Translations under genes and position numbers: made by a program
Notes under the pieces: model-generated
What the model was told of the DNA's origin: nothing
Databases searched by the model: none
Seen by the model: the letters and a program-made list of their open reading frames with translations, nothing else
Shown: piece by piece, positions 46,023 to 58,980 of the stretch
Layout: every line of letters begins with the position of its first letter
Numbering within the stretch: position 1 is the stretch's first letter
Origin: Xiphydria camelus
Taxonomy: Eukaryota > Arthropoda > Insecta > Hymenoptera > Xiphydriidae
Length of the DNA stretch: 64,000 nt
Assembly (NCBI GenBank): GCA_963678675.1
Contig: OY783193.1
Location: forward strand, 14,640,208-14,704,207
Direction of reading: 5' to 3'

Positions 46023-46666
46023 ACTGAGAAAAATGATGTTTCAAAATGTAGCCATCAATTCCAGAAAATATGGGGAAAAACTCTAGGTAAGAAATCTAAT
46101 GATAGTGCAATTATGAATTCAGTTAAATACTATACTGTATAATGGTCACTTCTGTCAGATGTAAATTTAAATCTTATACAATCCTTTACACTACATACGA
46201 GTCCTATACCGTATGTCCCACTCTGTACGGGCCAGTTTGAAAGTTATCTTCAGGGAGGCTTGGTCGGTAATCGAAACATTTAATACCGGTAGAAGTCGAG
46301 TCGGTAGTAAGAGTTGGTGTCAATTCGGGAGATCGAAGCGTCTAACCTCGAAATTATGAATTTGTGAATAATGGTGAGTAATTTCCATTATTCACAAATT
46401 CATAATATCGAAGTTAGACGCTTCGATCACCCGAATTGACACCAACTCTAACTACCGACTCGACTTCTACCGGTATTAAATGACTCAAGTACCGACCAAG
46501 CCTCCCCGAAGGTAACTTCAAACTGGCCCGTACAGAGTGGGACATACGGTACAGTATAGTACTTAACCAAATTCATAACTATCTCATCACTACATTTTTT
46601 ACCAGGAGTTTTTCCCCTATATTTTCTGGGATTGATTGCTGCATTTTTAAACATCTTTTTCTCAGT
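46023..46666. mobile_element. Foldback MITE with 300-bp arms and ACTGAGAAAAA ends
   Basis: The arms meet near 46375-46390 (AATAATGG...CCATTATT) and match outwards almost to the ends: GACACCAACTC, GTACAGAGTGGGACATACGG and GGGGAAAAACTC all recur inverted. The ends are the same as in 42777-42998, and the core is shared with 43000-43408. The left arm carries extra sequence (about 46150-46200) not in the right. Confidence 0.85.
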
Positions 46667-46917
46667 ATGCGTGTCAGTAATCGGGAGTAAAGGCGTTTGG
46701 ATATTTAAACGTAATGCTAGTGTTAACCACTTCAATTCCCTTTCTTATACAACAGCATGCCATCATTTTCACGTCGCTCCCTTTCCTGTTAAAACCTTGT
46801 GTCATTACATTCTAATCTTACGATATACCATTTAAGTAATATAAAAATGATTGGAATAGTTATTAATTAATTTCATTTTATAATAAATACTAGATAGACG
46901 GTATACTGACAGAAATA

Positions 46918-46997
46918 TTAGGTGTACAACTTTGCTTCCACCGTTTTCCTAATAATGATAGATAGGAAAAAAGGCGGGAGCAAAGTTGTATACCTAA
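46918..46997. mobile_element. 80-bp mariner-type MITE
   Basis: TTAGGTGTACAACTTTGCTT is inverted at 46974-46997, with TA on each side (46916-46917, 46998-46999). The tips TTAGGTGTA are like those of the mariner at 30071-31181. Almost nothing lies between the TIRs. Confidence 0.8.
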
Positions 46998-46999
46998 TA

Positions 47000-49734
47000 C
47001 ATTTTTTTCATCCATTCTATTTTAGTACGTTTTAGCGTTATTTGACGTCAAACGCGTCCCTTCCCCCTTTTAACGGGCAATAACATAATATTTAATAACT
47101 CCTATCGATATTATATTATATAATATGTAGGTTTCTTGAAGGAGTTCTAAATTAACGAGAGAGTAATCTTTCCAATTAATTCATAAAATATGTGAAATTC
47201 TAATTTTATCAAAAGATTGAGCTGCCTTCTTTTCGTGGTTCTTCGATTGCTGCGATTACATGGCGTTGTACCAATCAAGGTTGAAGTTGATCTTGGCACC
47301 CCCGCCAAAATTTTTTTCATAGCCCGAGGTGAGACTACCGCATAATCCCTTGACACGTCCATCGAAATATTGCCCTTCCAATTTATCTCGACGGAGAATT
47401 AATGTAGGATTCCATAGTTATAATTATAAGTTATAACTTATGACCTTTGACTTATGTTACGAGTAGGAATTGGACTATTCAGATAAAATTAGTTTCTCGA
47501 TAACTCCAAAGTATGAACAGACGATGAATGAAGTTAGCCCTTTTAAATGGCAGACTGCTTCTTCTCCGTTTCTTGCCAAACCTGCCATTAAATATTTATA
47601 AATTCAGCAATGGAGACCACTATTATTCGCGTTTTTCTCTTTTTTTAATCGGCGAACTCAAGATTTTGCGAAGAATAAATTAATCGAAATACCTATTTAT
47701 ATCTCAAACCGGCGTTCAACAACGTGGTTCTAAGCAACTGAAAAGCTTCATAATAACGCTGATCAACGAATGAAGTAATCAGAAATATAAATTGACCGAT
47801 TTTAAATTACATATTTCGATTACTTTGAAAATATCCATTTAAATAAGAAGTTTTTCAAAATAATGGTATGGTCTCGAGGTAGCCATTTCGATATGCTATT
47901 AGTTTAATTATTATAGGTTGCTCCACTGTAATATAAATTTGATCGTGATCATTTTTAAAAAATGGAAATCGATATTTTTTCTTACAATGGTTTTAGTTCT
48001 CGTTGAGACTAATAAGAAAGATATAAGGTAAAGTATCAATTTTCCACGGATTCTATCACGCATAGTATAGTTAACTTTTGTATTGTATTTCGAGAAACAG
48101 AGTCTTATAAACGGTTAAAAAAATGGAAATTTCACCTTGTACTTTTTTTGGTAGTCTTAACGAAATGTACAACTGTTGTAAATTTGTTTGTAACTTTGTT
48201 ATAAGTCTCCACATTATCAAATGAATTTAAAAGCATTCTACGACGGATCTCCTATTAATACTTCGGATTTACCAATTCCTTCGTTTCCATTGCAAACAGT
48301 TCGAAGAAAGAAATATCACTAACAAATTTCAATAATAAATTTTGAAAATTTCAAACAATTCATCTTTCTTTCTCGATAACCTACAATTTAAATAATTTTT
48401 TTTTTCATTCTAGGACTGAGAAGTTTAAGCGGGCTTGGGAATCAACAGAGAATTCTGATTTCTAGCCCCTGGAGGCTTTCCTCTAATCGAAAGAGTTCCA
48501 TACAGTTCCACATTTTATAACCAATGTTTAAGGAAAATTATCACTATATTTGGAAAATTTGTTTCACTGATTTCTCGGCAATTCCTCATTTTTGCGAAGT
48601 GAAATAATTTTTTTCGCAATCTGCGTACTATACTACATTTCCTGAATTAGAACCGGCTTATGTTACGACTCAATTTAATAAAATATTGTTATTATAAAAA
48701 CATGGTTACCGTCGTGTGTCGGATTATCTGCTAGCAGTAATTTTATTATTTTCCGATTTCGTTACCATTTCATAGTGGTTATGATTTCAGGAAATAATTT
48801 CGGTCCATTTATATATGAAAAGTGCCTTCACTTTATGATTTTCGTTCAAATTACGGCGAAAGTAGTGAAACAAATTCTAGTTGCTTTTCGGAGAAAAATT
48901 AAGTTCCACATTTGCCCAAAAGGGCACACTAATTGTACTCCATAACGGCCTAGGCCCGCTTAAGAGGTTCACTTTAATTGAGCAATGCTATAACAGACTG
49001 TATGCCACTTGATGTATAACCTGAAGTGGAGACTATTGGAATACGACTAGTCGATAAGGTGCAACCTAGAGTCTACTGCGGTATATTCCTCGGACCTTGC
49101 AGTATATACGTACATTTTGCCGCACACGAATCTCGACGGTTTTATAATCCCGTGATGAACCATTAACGAGATTTCCGTTAAATCACCGGCGAAACTAAAT
49201 GAAATGAGAATTTGCTTCCAGGCTGCGTGTGCTTTCAAAGCTCGTTGACGATATCTCGCTCTCGGTTGCAACCCTTACGAAAAAGAATCTACTAATGCGC
49301 AGTTGTGTCCACTACCGGTACAAGCAGTGCTTACTATTGACTGTAGAAGTGCACACTACTGACTCTAGAAATGCACACTATCGTATTATTAGTATGCACT
49401 ACTATCACTGCTACACTACTTATACTAATACGAAGCACTTTTCATTTGAACTGCTAATGCAGTAGTATTAACTTCTGGTGATTACTATTACTGTCACTAC
49501 TGGTTGCGTTATTTATGTGAACTAATAGTGGAAACTAATGCACTGATGAGCACTTCAAGTGCACTGCTATTTTGGACTGCTGACAGTTTTGAAACTATGG
49601 GCATTATTTTAGCGAACTGTGGATATTTTTAAAACTCTTATTGAAATGAAATACTAAAACGATACTCATAATATGCTTAAAAGCTTATATTATAAATTGT
49701 GCTACTACGTTTCAAACTTTTTTTTTTAAACAGC
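47000..49734. other. AT-rich non-coding stretch
   Basis: No gene or strong repeat recognised. From 49300 onward the sequence is rich in CACTACT/AGTAGT words, which continue to 49850. Confidence 0.5.
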
Positions 49735-49787
49735 TGACACTTTTGTACTTTAACAGTAACTCTTGACTGTTAAAGTACAAAAGTGTT
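49735..49787. repeat. Hairpin with 22-bp arms
   Basis: ACACTTTTGTACTTTAACAG and its complement CTGTTAAAGTACAAAAGTGT are separated by an 8-10-base loop. Perfect pairing. Confidence 0.85.
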
Positions 49788-50397
49788 AGTAGGGCCAAAC
49801 CGTAGTATTAATTAGTAGTGGTAACTAGTAGTGACTACTAAGAGAGAACAGGAATTGTGCGCAATTAAGGGAATTACATTGCCGTGGAGTTATATTTGGG
49901 GTTGGAATCAATATAAGCATGGGCATATAAGCTCCAAATAGTCTTTCATTATTATATAATACATCTTTATATTGAATAATTTTTCATTAGCTAATGTTGT
50001 ACTTTGTAAAAAGGGAAAAATGCAAAAGCGAAACATGTCTCGTGCGTCGGGTAATTGTACGCAGAACAAAAAACAGGAAAAAACTGGATGAAGTGAATAT
50101 TTTTTACAATATTAATACGGAAATGAGAAAATGTATTCAGCGAATATTTATTTTATTGAAAACTAATAATAAAATTAGGAAAATTACTATCTCAAACAAG
50201 AATTAAAGATATAGGTAATTCTCAGTTTCATCAGCTTGCCTTCTTTAAATAGATACATCTGATCTAACAATGGAATCCCCGAAAATATGCTGAAATAGTT
50301 AGAAATAGTCACACATATGTACAAAAAGTAATTCTGCACATTTGGGAATTCGTACTATCAATTACTCGCTGCGAACTAATTCGATATGAAAAACAAT
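49788..50397. other. Non-coding, nothing recognised
   Basis: AT-rich. The 70-codon plus frame at 49994-50206 is K/I/N-rich and not supported. Confidence 0.5.
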
Positions 50398-50399
50398 TA

Positions 50400-51281
50400 G
50401 GGGAAAGTCGGGTAAGATGACGAGGCGTGTAAGATGACGAATTCGATATTTAACAATATATTGACGCTACATTAAGGGCCGGTTCCTACACCATTAGAAA
50501 GTGCTAGTGCCGCGCCACCCACGGCAACCCCAAAATTCCCATCTTAGTGCACATGTCGTCCACTCAAACGGAAAACGTGATTTCGTGCTCCGTCGTTATA
50601 AGTTTTTGAAGGTGTTCCGTAAGGAATTACGCTTGCTGAGTAAGTATTTTCAATTTCTACTTGTGATATCCTTAAAGTACTGCTTAAAACACGTCTACTG
50701 ATGTATAATTTCAATGTTTTCTGGTTAGTTGAAGTTCAGAAATATTTTACTGAACTCGAAATAGCGATGTTGGGTAAGATGACGAACTTACGTAGATAGA
50801 TACCGGGTTTCTAAAAATTTAATTTCGGGTTCTTTACTTGAATCTTTTACTTAAGTACTTTGAAGTTGATAGGTTTCCAGCTATTTCTATATGGCTTTAC
50901 GTTTTGTGCTGTTATTCTAAGTCACCTAAACTTGGCGTAGCTGAGTTCTTTGGCAACGTAATTATGTACTCAAATATGATGATATGAGACTGAGTTGTGA
51001 TAGCGTTTTAATGAGAAAAATAAGTATATTTGTTGTTGAAATCATGTATTGTCTTAGTTCGTCATCTTACCCGCACAAGGGGGTAAGATGACGAAGATCA
51101 CTTTTATTTCTAAATTGCATTTTTTAAGTACTAGACTTGTGAAATTCAATTTTTCAAATATATAGCTTCAAACTAGAGAGCTTGAAGAATATGATGGAGA
51201 TATTCTGGAATCGATTCAATAAATATTAAGGTCAGGAAAAATCATCAAAGCTTAACGTCGCCATCTTACCCGACTTTCCCC
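50400..51281. mobile_element. pogo/Tigger-type MITE (882 bp)
   Basis: Perfect inverted ends GGGGAAAGTCGGGTAAGATG, with TA duplicated at 50398-50399 and 51282-51283. The word GTAAGATGACGA is repeated just inside the left end (about 50418, 50438), in the interior (about 50773, 51083, and inverted at about 51058). No transposase. TA duplication and end style fit Tc1/mariner-pogo elements. Confidence 0.85.
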
Positions 51282-51283
51282 TA

Positions 51284-53280
51284 CTTGTGGACTTTTTATC
51301 GGAAATAAATGAAAAGAAATAGCTCAAAAAACATGCAAAATAGCATAACTCAGTAAAACGTGCAATGTTAAATGAACGAGTTAAAATTACGGATTTACCG
51401 CCTCATTTTTTAGACCTCCAAAATTGCATAAAAACAGGAGATTTCACTCTTTTCGACTTCTCTTATTAGCAATGCTCCAAATCGATATAAATTATAGTTA
51501 TATCTCATAAAGAATTATCTTTTGTTTTAACATTTCGACTCGATAACGTTTCCTTCTATCGAAGAAATGACCAAAACCATGACGCGCACAATTCCCCCAG
51601 TCTCCCCTACTGTCGAAATTATGATTGTCTAGTAGTGCAATAGTGTGCACTAGTACTTTCTTTTCCGTAAAAGACTCTCGTGTCTCCAGGCGGCTGGACG
51701 GTCGCTCGTCATTCCGAACCGGATGTGCGCTATAACGCTCGAATCTCTATTGCACAGCAACGATCGAAATTATCTATTATTTTATTTCCCCTAATTGCAC
51801 GAGAGAGACTCGATAGCTTTCGCTCCTCGAACGAGGAAAGAGATGAGGAGAGCGAAAACAATGGAGTCGCACGATCACACCGATTCACGCGACTTGCTCG
51901 CGTGACGATCTCAAAGTGCACGTATGAGTAGCGCAGCGTCATTTCGTTCCGCGCTGAAATGCAGTATAACGGAGTTTCGCCTCTCTGAGACAACTCACGT
52001 GCAAATCCTGCTGCGTCAGCGCGACGTCGTTGCAGCCCTCGCCTCTTTTCCCTCCTCCACGTTCTCTATTCCTCTCTCTCATTCTCTCTATCTCTCGCTC
52101 TCTCTATACACGGAGTAAAATCTTTCTGCGCATTCACCCTCGGAAGGTCGATAACTCCCCAGCAGCGAGAAGGAAGAAGTTTTACGCACTCTTGCTATAA
52201 TATTGAGAATGATACTAAGTGAATTGTATATTTAAGGAACAATTACATGAGTCATAAGCTTTATAGACGGCCCCTCGTATGACATTTTATCGTCAGGTAG
52301 CTTGGAGTGTTATTCCCAAGTAGGGTAACTGTTCCCGTTCTTGACATTGTATCAGACACTGTACAGTAATTAAGACTACTGTAAAATTTATCTATACATA
52401 TAATTAATAATTGAACGACTATTTGGAACGAATTATCGATACGCGTTCGTAAATATTAGTCATGAAGAGGCATCACTTCTAGAGAGTGGGATGTATATTT
52501 AAATTACAAAAAAAATTAGGAAACGCCGAAAGATGATCGCTGAAAGCGCCAAAGTATCGAACGATTCTTGCGAGAATCATCGTTATATTTCATGCAATAG
52601 TTACGCGCCACGGAGCACTTTCCACTTAATGGCTTGATTGTCGATTAAATGTACGACAGCTCAACGAATTTCCACTCTGCTCTACCCTCGCGCCCTTCTT
52701 CTGCCCTTCGGAGTTTAATGTAATGGGGCTGAACTCTGTTTCGTCGGCTTCGTCCAGCAGTCAATCATGCCTGTGCATTTGTCCCCGGCTATTTCGTCGA
52801 TACACTGATGGTGAGAAAAATGAATCATTGTAGATAGTATAATTCTCCTATCTGTAAGGATATTGTAGAGCAACTATATATATTGTGATTACGATGCATT
52901 TTAACTGACAACATACCCGTTTTCTAATCAAGTGAGAAGAAAAGATGTGTATTGGTAGACTTTTGTATTCGTAAATATTTAAGAATGAGAGGTTGAAATG
53001 CCGTGATAACCTTGATACATCGGTTTATTCTGCTAAAGTTAGAAAAATTATACCTCTTGGTAGAATAATGTATCGCAACGTGCTAAGAATAATTATATCG
53101 CAACGTTAAGAAACGAGAATTTCTTAAATAAGAACTCATTTCGTAGCAGAGGGATATAGATTCTTGTGTTAACAGCATAAAATTTAAGAATAATTTTATT
53201 CGTATTCATTTTTTATGATCGCGTTATTAATATCGCGCTTGAGCGTCGGGCTGAGATTATGTTAAAAGGTCACGTAATGA
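51284..53280. other. Non-coding with a small CpG-rich patch
   Basis: 51660-52110 is moderately CpG-rich and ends in a degenerate CT tract (52070-52105). The frames on both strands here have no domain. The rest is AT-rich. Confidence 0.45.
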
Positions 53281-54152
53281 TGAGGGTCATTTGAAAAGTT
53301 TCAGGCCTTTTTAGGAAAAACACATATTTCAAGGTGAAAAAATTTATTTCTCAACATAGTCTCCTCGTAACTCGATACATTTAATCTATCGTTTCTCCCA
53401 ACCCTTCAAGCCATCAGAAAAAAATTCTTTTTGTCCACCTGAAAAATATCGGTCTACACAGTTTTCCACCTCGGCATTTGTCCCAAATTTTTTCCCCCCA
53501 AGAAATTTTAGATCCAGGTTTCATCGATAGTTATCAAACATCGCAAAAATTCAGCTGGATTTTGTTTATACAGCTCAAGACACTAACGCGACATGTCAAG
53601 GCGTACGCGCTTTTGATCAATTGTCAACAAACGCGACACCCAGTACGCGTATAATTTTCTCATACCCAAATCCTCGTGCAAAATCTCGTGCACCCGTTCA
53701 TCTCATAATCTTACAAGCTTCAGCAATCTCCTTCACGGTCAATCGACGATCTTCCATCAGAGTTTCATGCACTAAGTCCACAATTTCGTCAGTTGAAACA
53801 GTTTTTGGACGCCCAGAACGTCCATCATCAAAAATGCTGGTACGGCCACGTTTGTACTCAGCTACCTAATGTTTGACGGTTGTGTATGAAGGGAACACTT
53901 CACCGTATACTGAGTCTAACTCGTATTTTATTTCCCGAGTTTTTTTACCTTCAAATAAAGGAACTTGATCACTGCGCGATACTCGATTTTCTCCATTGTC
54001 GACAGAAAACATCTTCTGTCAACTTTATAAAAGTGCCATTTGCATGAATACTGATCGGAATGACTTGACATTTTTATGGTATCAGACGATAAGAATTAAA
54101 TTCTATCATGACTGCTTGTTAATATGGCCGTAAACTTTTCAAATGATCCTCG
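53281..54152 (-). mobile_element. mariner element, about 870 bp, degenerate
   Basis: Ends GAGGGTCATTTGAAAAGTTT (left) and, inverted, CGAGGATCATTTGAAAAGTT (right) followed by TA. On the minus strand, relics of a mariner transposase N-terminus can be read: MEKIEYRAVIKFL at about 53998, KYELDSVYGEVFPSYTTVKH near 53930-53870 in another frame, GRSGRPKTVSTDE near 53820, then the DNA-binding linker. At least one frameshift, and a TAG in place of the W usual after TTVKH. The catalytic half is deleted or decayed. Same family as the deleted copy at 28628-28913. Confidence 0.8.
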
Positions 54153-55240
54153 TATGTGTCTACATGATGGTTCGAATGGGTCAAGAAATTCTCATAATCG
54201 GTTTATACGACAAAGCGTAGAATAAAAAAGAACTTTCGAAATACGAGAAACAGATTTCGAATAAACACGCGCACAGATCGAAAGAGAACGAAACGCCTGC
54301 CATGGACGGTTTATTGTTTCACCTTTGGGTAGAGTAGGACGGAGGACACTGAGTCGTTTCACAGGGCAAACGCCTCTCTTAATTACTGGTTACTAGTAAC
54401 AGGGGAGTTCGGAATGGTTATCTCACGGCTGGCAACACCCGACAAAAGCTCGAGCACCGTTACGGCATGATGCATTCTAAAGGCCCCTCCCTCCGAATAT
54501 ACTCATATAGGTATAATTCCCAGCGTACGCGTTGTCTGATAAATTTAGATTCGTTAACTCGCTTTTAATTAAGTAAAAAGGGCTATAATTAATGAGCCGA
54601 ATCGCATTTAAATGGTGCCTCGGTGCGGTAAAATTTATCTTATGAACGACCGATATTTCCGAGAAACGATAATATTTATCTCGTTAGTACTATAGTGACA
54701 TCACGACTTCTACACGAACAAAAAATTGAAAAGTAACGATTACTATACAACAATAGTAAGTAGGTGACGGCTTCGAAAACATTACGGTGAATAATCTGCA
54801 AAATAGTAATGATTACTACTCGAATAGTAATTATCACTATTCTGCAGATTAATCAACACAATATCCAGATAGTATGGGTAGCTCGTCCACTGGTTGCGAA
54901 TGATAGATATTTTGAAAAAAGATGCATTACTTATAAACAACTTGTTGGATGGAAACATAACAAGTAAAATGCACCACATGTTGAACCCACTGAAAAGGTT
55001 CACGAACGAAAACTTTTTGGATATTTTTAAATATTCTACTTCGAAAAATAGATAGTAGAATTTGTTGCATTGCATTCTTAGTCTGATATAATTTGTCTAC
55101 TTTCTCAAACTGTAGACGTTACTGAAGAAAAATATTTCACCTTACAGGTAGCTAAGCGAAAGGTATCATGCTACTGTATTTTGATATGTGGAACCTTTAA
55201 GATATTGTGTAAGCTAGATACTCTCCAAAACAAAACGTGT
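54153..55240. other. AT-rich non-coding stretch with a hairpin
   Basis: 54790-54853 folds into an imperfect hairpin (AATCTGCAAAATAGTAATGA and its near complement), made of the same TAGTAA words as 20107-20788. No gene. Confidence 0.5.
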
Positions 55241-55445
55241 GGCCGCCACACGCGGAAGAAGTGAAACTTCGATACCAGTTTCTCTGAATTTGATTCCGGT
55301 GGTAGTAGTTTCAATTGGCTCTATATACAAGTCTTTTGCTATGCTTCTCTTCGTAGAGCGAATTGAAACTAATACCACCGGAATCAAATTCAGAGAAACC
55401 GGTATCGAAGTTTCACTTTTTCCGCGTGTGGCGGCCACACGTTTT
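55241..55445. repeat. 205-bp hairpin (family A, copy 2)
   Basis: Arms beginning CGTGTGGCCGCCACACGCGG and ending with the inverted copy, loop near 55345. About 95% like 22441-22645 by eye. Confidence 0.9.
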
Positions 55446-57177
55446 GTTGTTTTTTTTTTCACCCTCAACTGTGCTCAGATCCATCAATGTTTGATATTGT
55501 GTGAATTTAATTCTTTCTCTCCATCCTCGATTTCGTTCTGTACTATTTAGTTTTCGGTACCTGGTACCTTCGTCATCGCTTTCTTTACACGTTGCCTCTC
55601 ATGAAACTCTTTTGCCCGTTGTTTTCCTGTTTTTGCCATAATAATTTTAATATAACACACACGCGAAAGAATGTTCAGTGTTCATTGACGTTTACGAAAT
55701 GGAAAGTTTATTTAACACGTTGCCTGTCACTGTACTATTTCGACCGTTCTATAGCCTTTTTTGCAATAATAATTATAAATTAACACATACACACACGCGC
55801 GCGCGCGCGCGCTAAAGGATGTACATGCACGGTGGTTACTCGAGAAAAGTCGAGACTCCGTTCGCAGACTACACGAGCTCGGTATGGCCGGCCACTCGAC
55901 GCGGTAAAATCCGGAAAACTAAAAATGCGACAAACGCGCGAAATACAAACAACTCACAAGTAACTCTGCGCCCTCTAGTCTGGCTTCTCCCAAGGATATG
56001 CCCAAAAAGGGTCCTAAACGCTAGATGAGCCTAAATAGTCCTCTTAGTGGAGGTGCGACATTGCGTCGCCTCGTAATATGAACAATAGCTTCCATTGTCC
56101 GAAGAAACCCTCTCGAGCAACACAAACCAGACCTCCTCTGCACAGTCTAGATAGCGATTGATTTTTGCTTCATTTATTCTTCAGTTTCAAATTAATAACT
56201 ATAACATGTGCGATCAAGAGTAGATCTCCTCGAGGTCGTAAATCCCGAAGGCACTACTGCGTGACACGACTGGTGGATTTAAATCGTATCATTTATTTGA
56301 AATCATTTAACACTGCACTCACAATATTACTGGCGATTATATTGGATTCAAAGAGATACAGTAATTCCGTGATGTAGCCGTGGTTTACAATTAGATACAC
56401 TGCGAAGTTGTTTTGAGGGAAAGGTGTGGGACTGCGAACGAATTCGCAACCCCATTCACCAAAACATACCGCCCGCCTCGCTGTTGCGACCGATGTACAG
56501 ATTAAATCTAGATTAGTGCGTTACTTAGGTTGCGATAATAGTGAGCGGTAAGAAATGACGTATGTGTCCCCTTTGCGATGGAACACATATACTGCGAGGC
56601 TGGCTCGCGAGGACGCCGCGCAAGGCAGCCTCAAGACATTTTTGCCTCGGAATATTATGTAGACAAACGAACGGCAGCAGCTTCACTAGTTAGTCCAGTC
56701 AATGGGGAGCTAAAATGGGGTCTACCTTACATTAAATCGGGGAGTTTTGGAATTTGGCATATTTGTTCAGTTTTACGTCCTGAACAACATACTAAGTTTG
56801 CGATATCGTACTGTTGTGGGAAACGCCGCCATTTTAAAAAAATGGCGGCGAAAATCAATTTTTTGGTATTATCTCCTTTTTGGTTACTTCCATCCAAAAA
56901 GTACTTTTACAAAAATTGTAGAGGACTCAATTCTCTGTAAGTTTCGTCTGAGATATTTTTTTATTAAACAAATGGTTTCTGAGCTATATCATATCAAAGT
57001 GAGGCATATTTCTTAAAATCGCAAAAACGCGCCCTTTTCACAGGAAATTGCACTTATTATTTACGAATTATCTACTAGTAATCAATTATACTCGTTTCCA
57101 TACCACCATGAGGTAGAGTAAACGGCGCGTTTTTTTTATTGCGGTTTCCCCAGTAGGCCTACTCCACAAGTGTCTTT

Positions 57178-57719
57178 TTAAACAATCCTTGATCGTTTGG
57201 ATGCTCTAGAAGGACCAGGTTGATCAATGTCAATTTTTGGGATTGGTTGAGTGTCATCGTCCTCTTCGATATCCTCCTCTTCGGCAGCCTCTTCAGTATC
57301 CTCCTCTACCTCACCATCTTCAGTAGCGAAAATATAGTTAACGGCGGTCTGGGTTTCATCTTCGATTTCCTCCTCAATCGGAATTTCGGTGATATTTTCA
57401 CAGTCTCCATTGCAGTGTATGCAAATGATGGAGCATTTTAAACCCGTCTTTCTACAGCCACATGCTGGACCACATCCTTTTTTGCATCTCCAGGAAATGA
57501 ATTTGAGGAGTGCTTCCGGAGCAGGATCTGTAGTTGTTGTCACTGGAGTAAGTCCAGTCTTACTCCTCTTCCATCCCCATTGTTCCGGATTGATGTTTAT
57601 ATCGTACCAAGCCTGAACTTGATGATAAGTTCGGAGAGAATGCTGTCGTGCAGCTGCTGTTGTGGGTGGAAGTGAGGCAAGATTGAACTTACTTTTGGTG
57701 ACCGATCTTGTGAATTGTT
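57178..57719 (-). pseudogene. C-terminal CXC (tesmin/TSO1-like) fragment, left arm
   Basis: The open frame continues from the spacer without a start. It begins with a Q/R-rich stretch (ARQHSLRTYHQVQAWYDI) and WGWK, followed by the cysteine cluster CKKGCGPACGCRKTGLKCSI and CNGDCEN, and an acidic E/D tail, then PGPSRASKRSRIV and a stop. The Cys pattern resembles the CXC domain found at the C-terminus of a widespread family of uncharacterised arthropod proteins often tied to transposons. Only the last about 180 residues are present. DNA or metal binding is plausible by family, not shown. Confidence 0.6.
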
Positions 57720-57819
57720 GGTATCGGAGAAAATTTTAAGATGTTGTTTCCTGTCGAGCCCCGTACAATGTGGCCAAGAACTGTTCTCCTGCCGCAGCTT
57801 TGGTGTCAGAATCTACATA

Positions 57820-58402
57820 ACAATTCACAAGATCGGTCACCAAAAGTAAGTTCAATCTTGCCTCACTTTCACCCACAACAGCAGCTGCACGACAGCATTC
57901 TCTCCGAACTTATCATCAAGTTCAGCCTTGGTACGATATAAACATCAATCCGGAACAATGGGGATGGAAGAGGAGTAAGACTGGACTTACTCCAGTGACA
58001 ACAACTACAGATCCTGCTCCGGAAGCACTCCTCAAATTCATTTCCTGCAGATGTAAAAAAGGATGTGGTCCAGCATGTGGCTGTAGAAAGACGGGTTTAA
58101 AATGCTCCATCATTTGCATGCACTGCAATGGAGACTGTGAAAATATCACCGAAATTCCGATTGACGAGGAAATCGAAGATGAAACCCAGACCGCCGTTAA
58201 CTATCTTTTCTCTACTGAAGATGGTGAGGAAGAGGAGGATACCGAAGAGGCTGCCGAAGAGGAGGATATCGAAGAGGACGATGACACTCAACCAATCCCA
58301 GAAATTGACATTGATCAACCTGGTCCTTCCAGAGCATCCAAACGATCAAGAATAGTTTTAAAAGACACTTGTGGAGTAGGCCTACTGGGGAAACCGCAAT
58401 AA
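57820..58402 (+). pseudogene. C-terminal CXC fragment, right arm
   Basis: Inverted copy of the left-arm frame, reading away from the centre. Differences include W-to-C in KFIS(W/C)RCK, I-to-M before HCNG, and a longer C-terminus (KDTCGVGLLGKPQ) because the stop after RIV is lost. Both copies are free of internal stops, so the inversion is recent or the frame was maintained for some time. Confidence 0.6.
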
Positions 58403-58980
58403 AAAAAACGCGCCGTTTACTCTACCTCATGGTGGTGTGAAAACGAGTATAATTGATTACTAGTAGATAATTCGTAAATAATAAGTGCAATTTCCTGTGA
58501 AAAGGGCGCGTTTTTGCGATTTTAAGAAATATGCCTCACTTTGATATAATATAGCTCAGAAACCATTTGTTTAATAAAAAAATATTTCAGACGAAACTTA
58601 CAGAGAATTGAGTCCTCTACAATTTTTGTAAAAGTACTTTTTGGATAGAAGCAACCAAAAAGGAGATAATACCAAAAAATTGGTGTGGTTGTGTTTCCCA
58701 CAACAGTACGATGTCGCAAACTTAGTATGTTGTTCAGGACGTAAAACTGAACAAACATGCCAAATTTCAAAACTCCCCGATTTAATGTAAGGTAAAACCC
58801 CCCATTTTGACTGGACTAACAAGAAGTGTTAGGTAGGTGTCCGCCTCCGATTTCGATCTCCTTGTAATGTGTTGTAGTCCACTAAAAACTAAGAGATACG
58901 TATTTTTTCTTATCGGCCCATAAAGGGTTTTAAAGGGTGAAACCGACCCCCAAAGTCAGGACCAACATCGGGTGGTTCTG

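Larger units (their letters stand above)
56693..58821. mobile_element. 2.1-kb palindrome with two diverging CXC-domain ORFs
   Basis: Arms 56693-57719 and 57820-58821 are inverted copies (about 1 kb each, mostly identical by eye) around a 100-bp spacer. Outer ends: GTTAGTCCAGTCAA (left) and TTGACTGGACTAAC (right). The left arm has an extra piece (about 56823-56850, GCCGCCATTTT...AAAATGGCGGC), itself palindromic. Each arm carries the 3' part of the same gene. No transposase. Either a composite foldback element or an inverted duplication. Confidence 0.8.

Noticed and set aside
55214..55550. Two overlapping 84-103-codon frames on opposite strands
   Set aside because: They translate the two arms of the family A hairpin, so their similarity to each other is a by-product of the palindrome.
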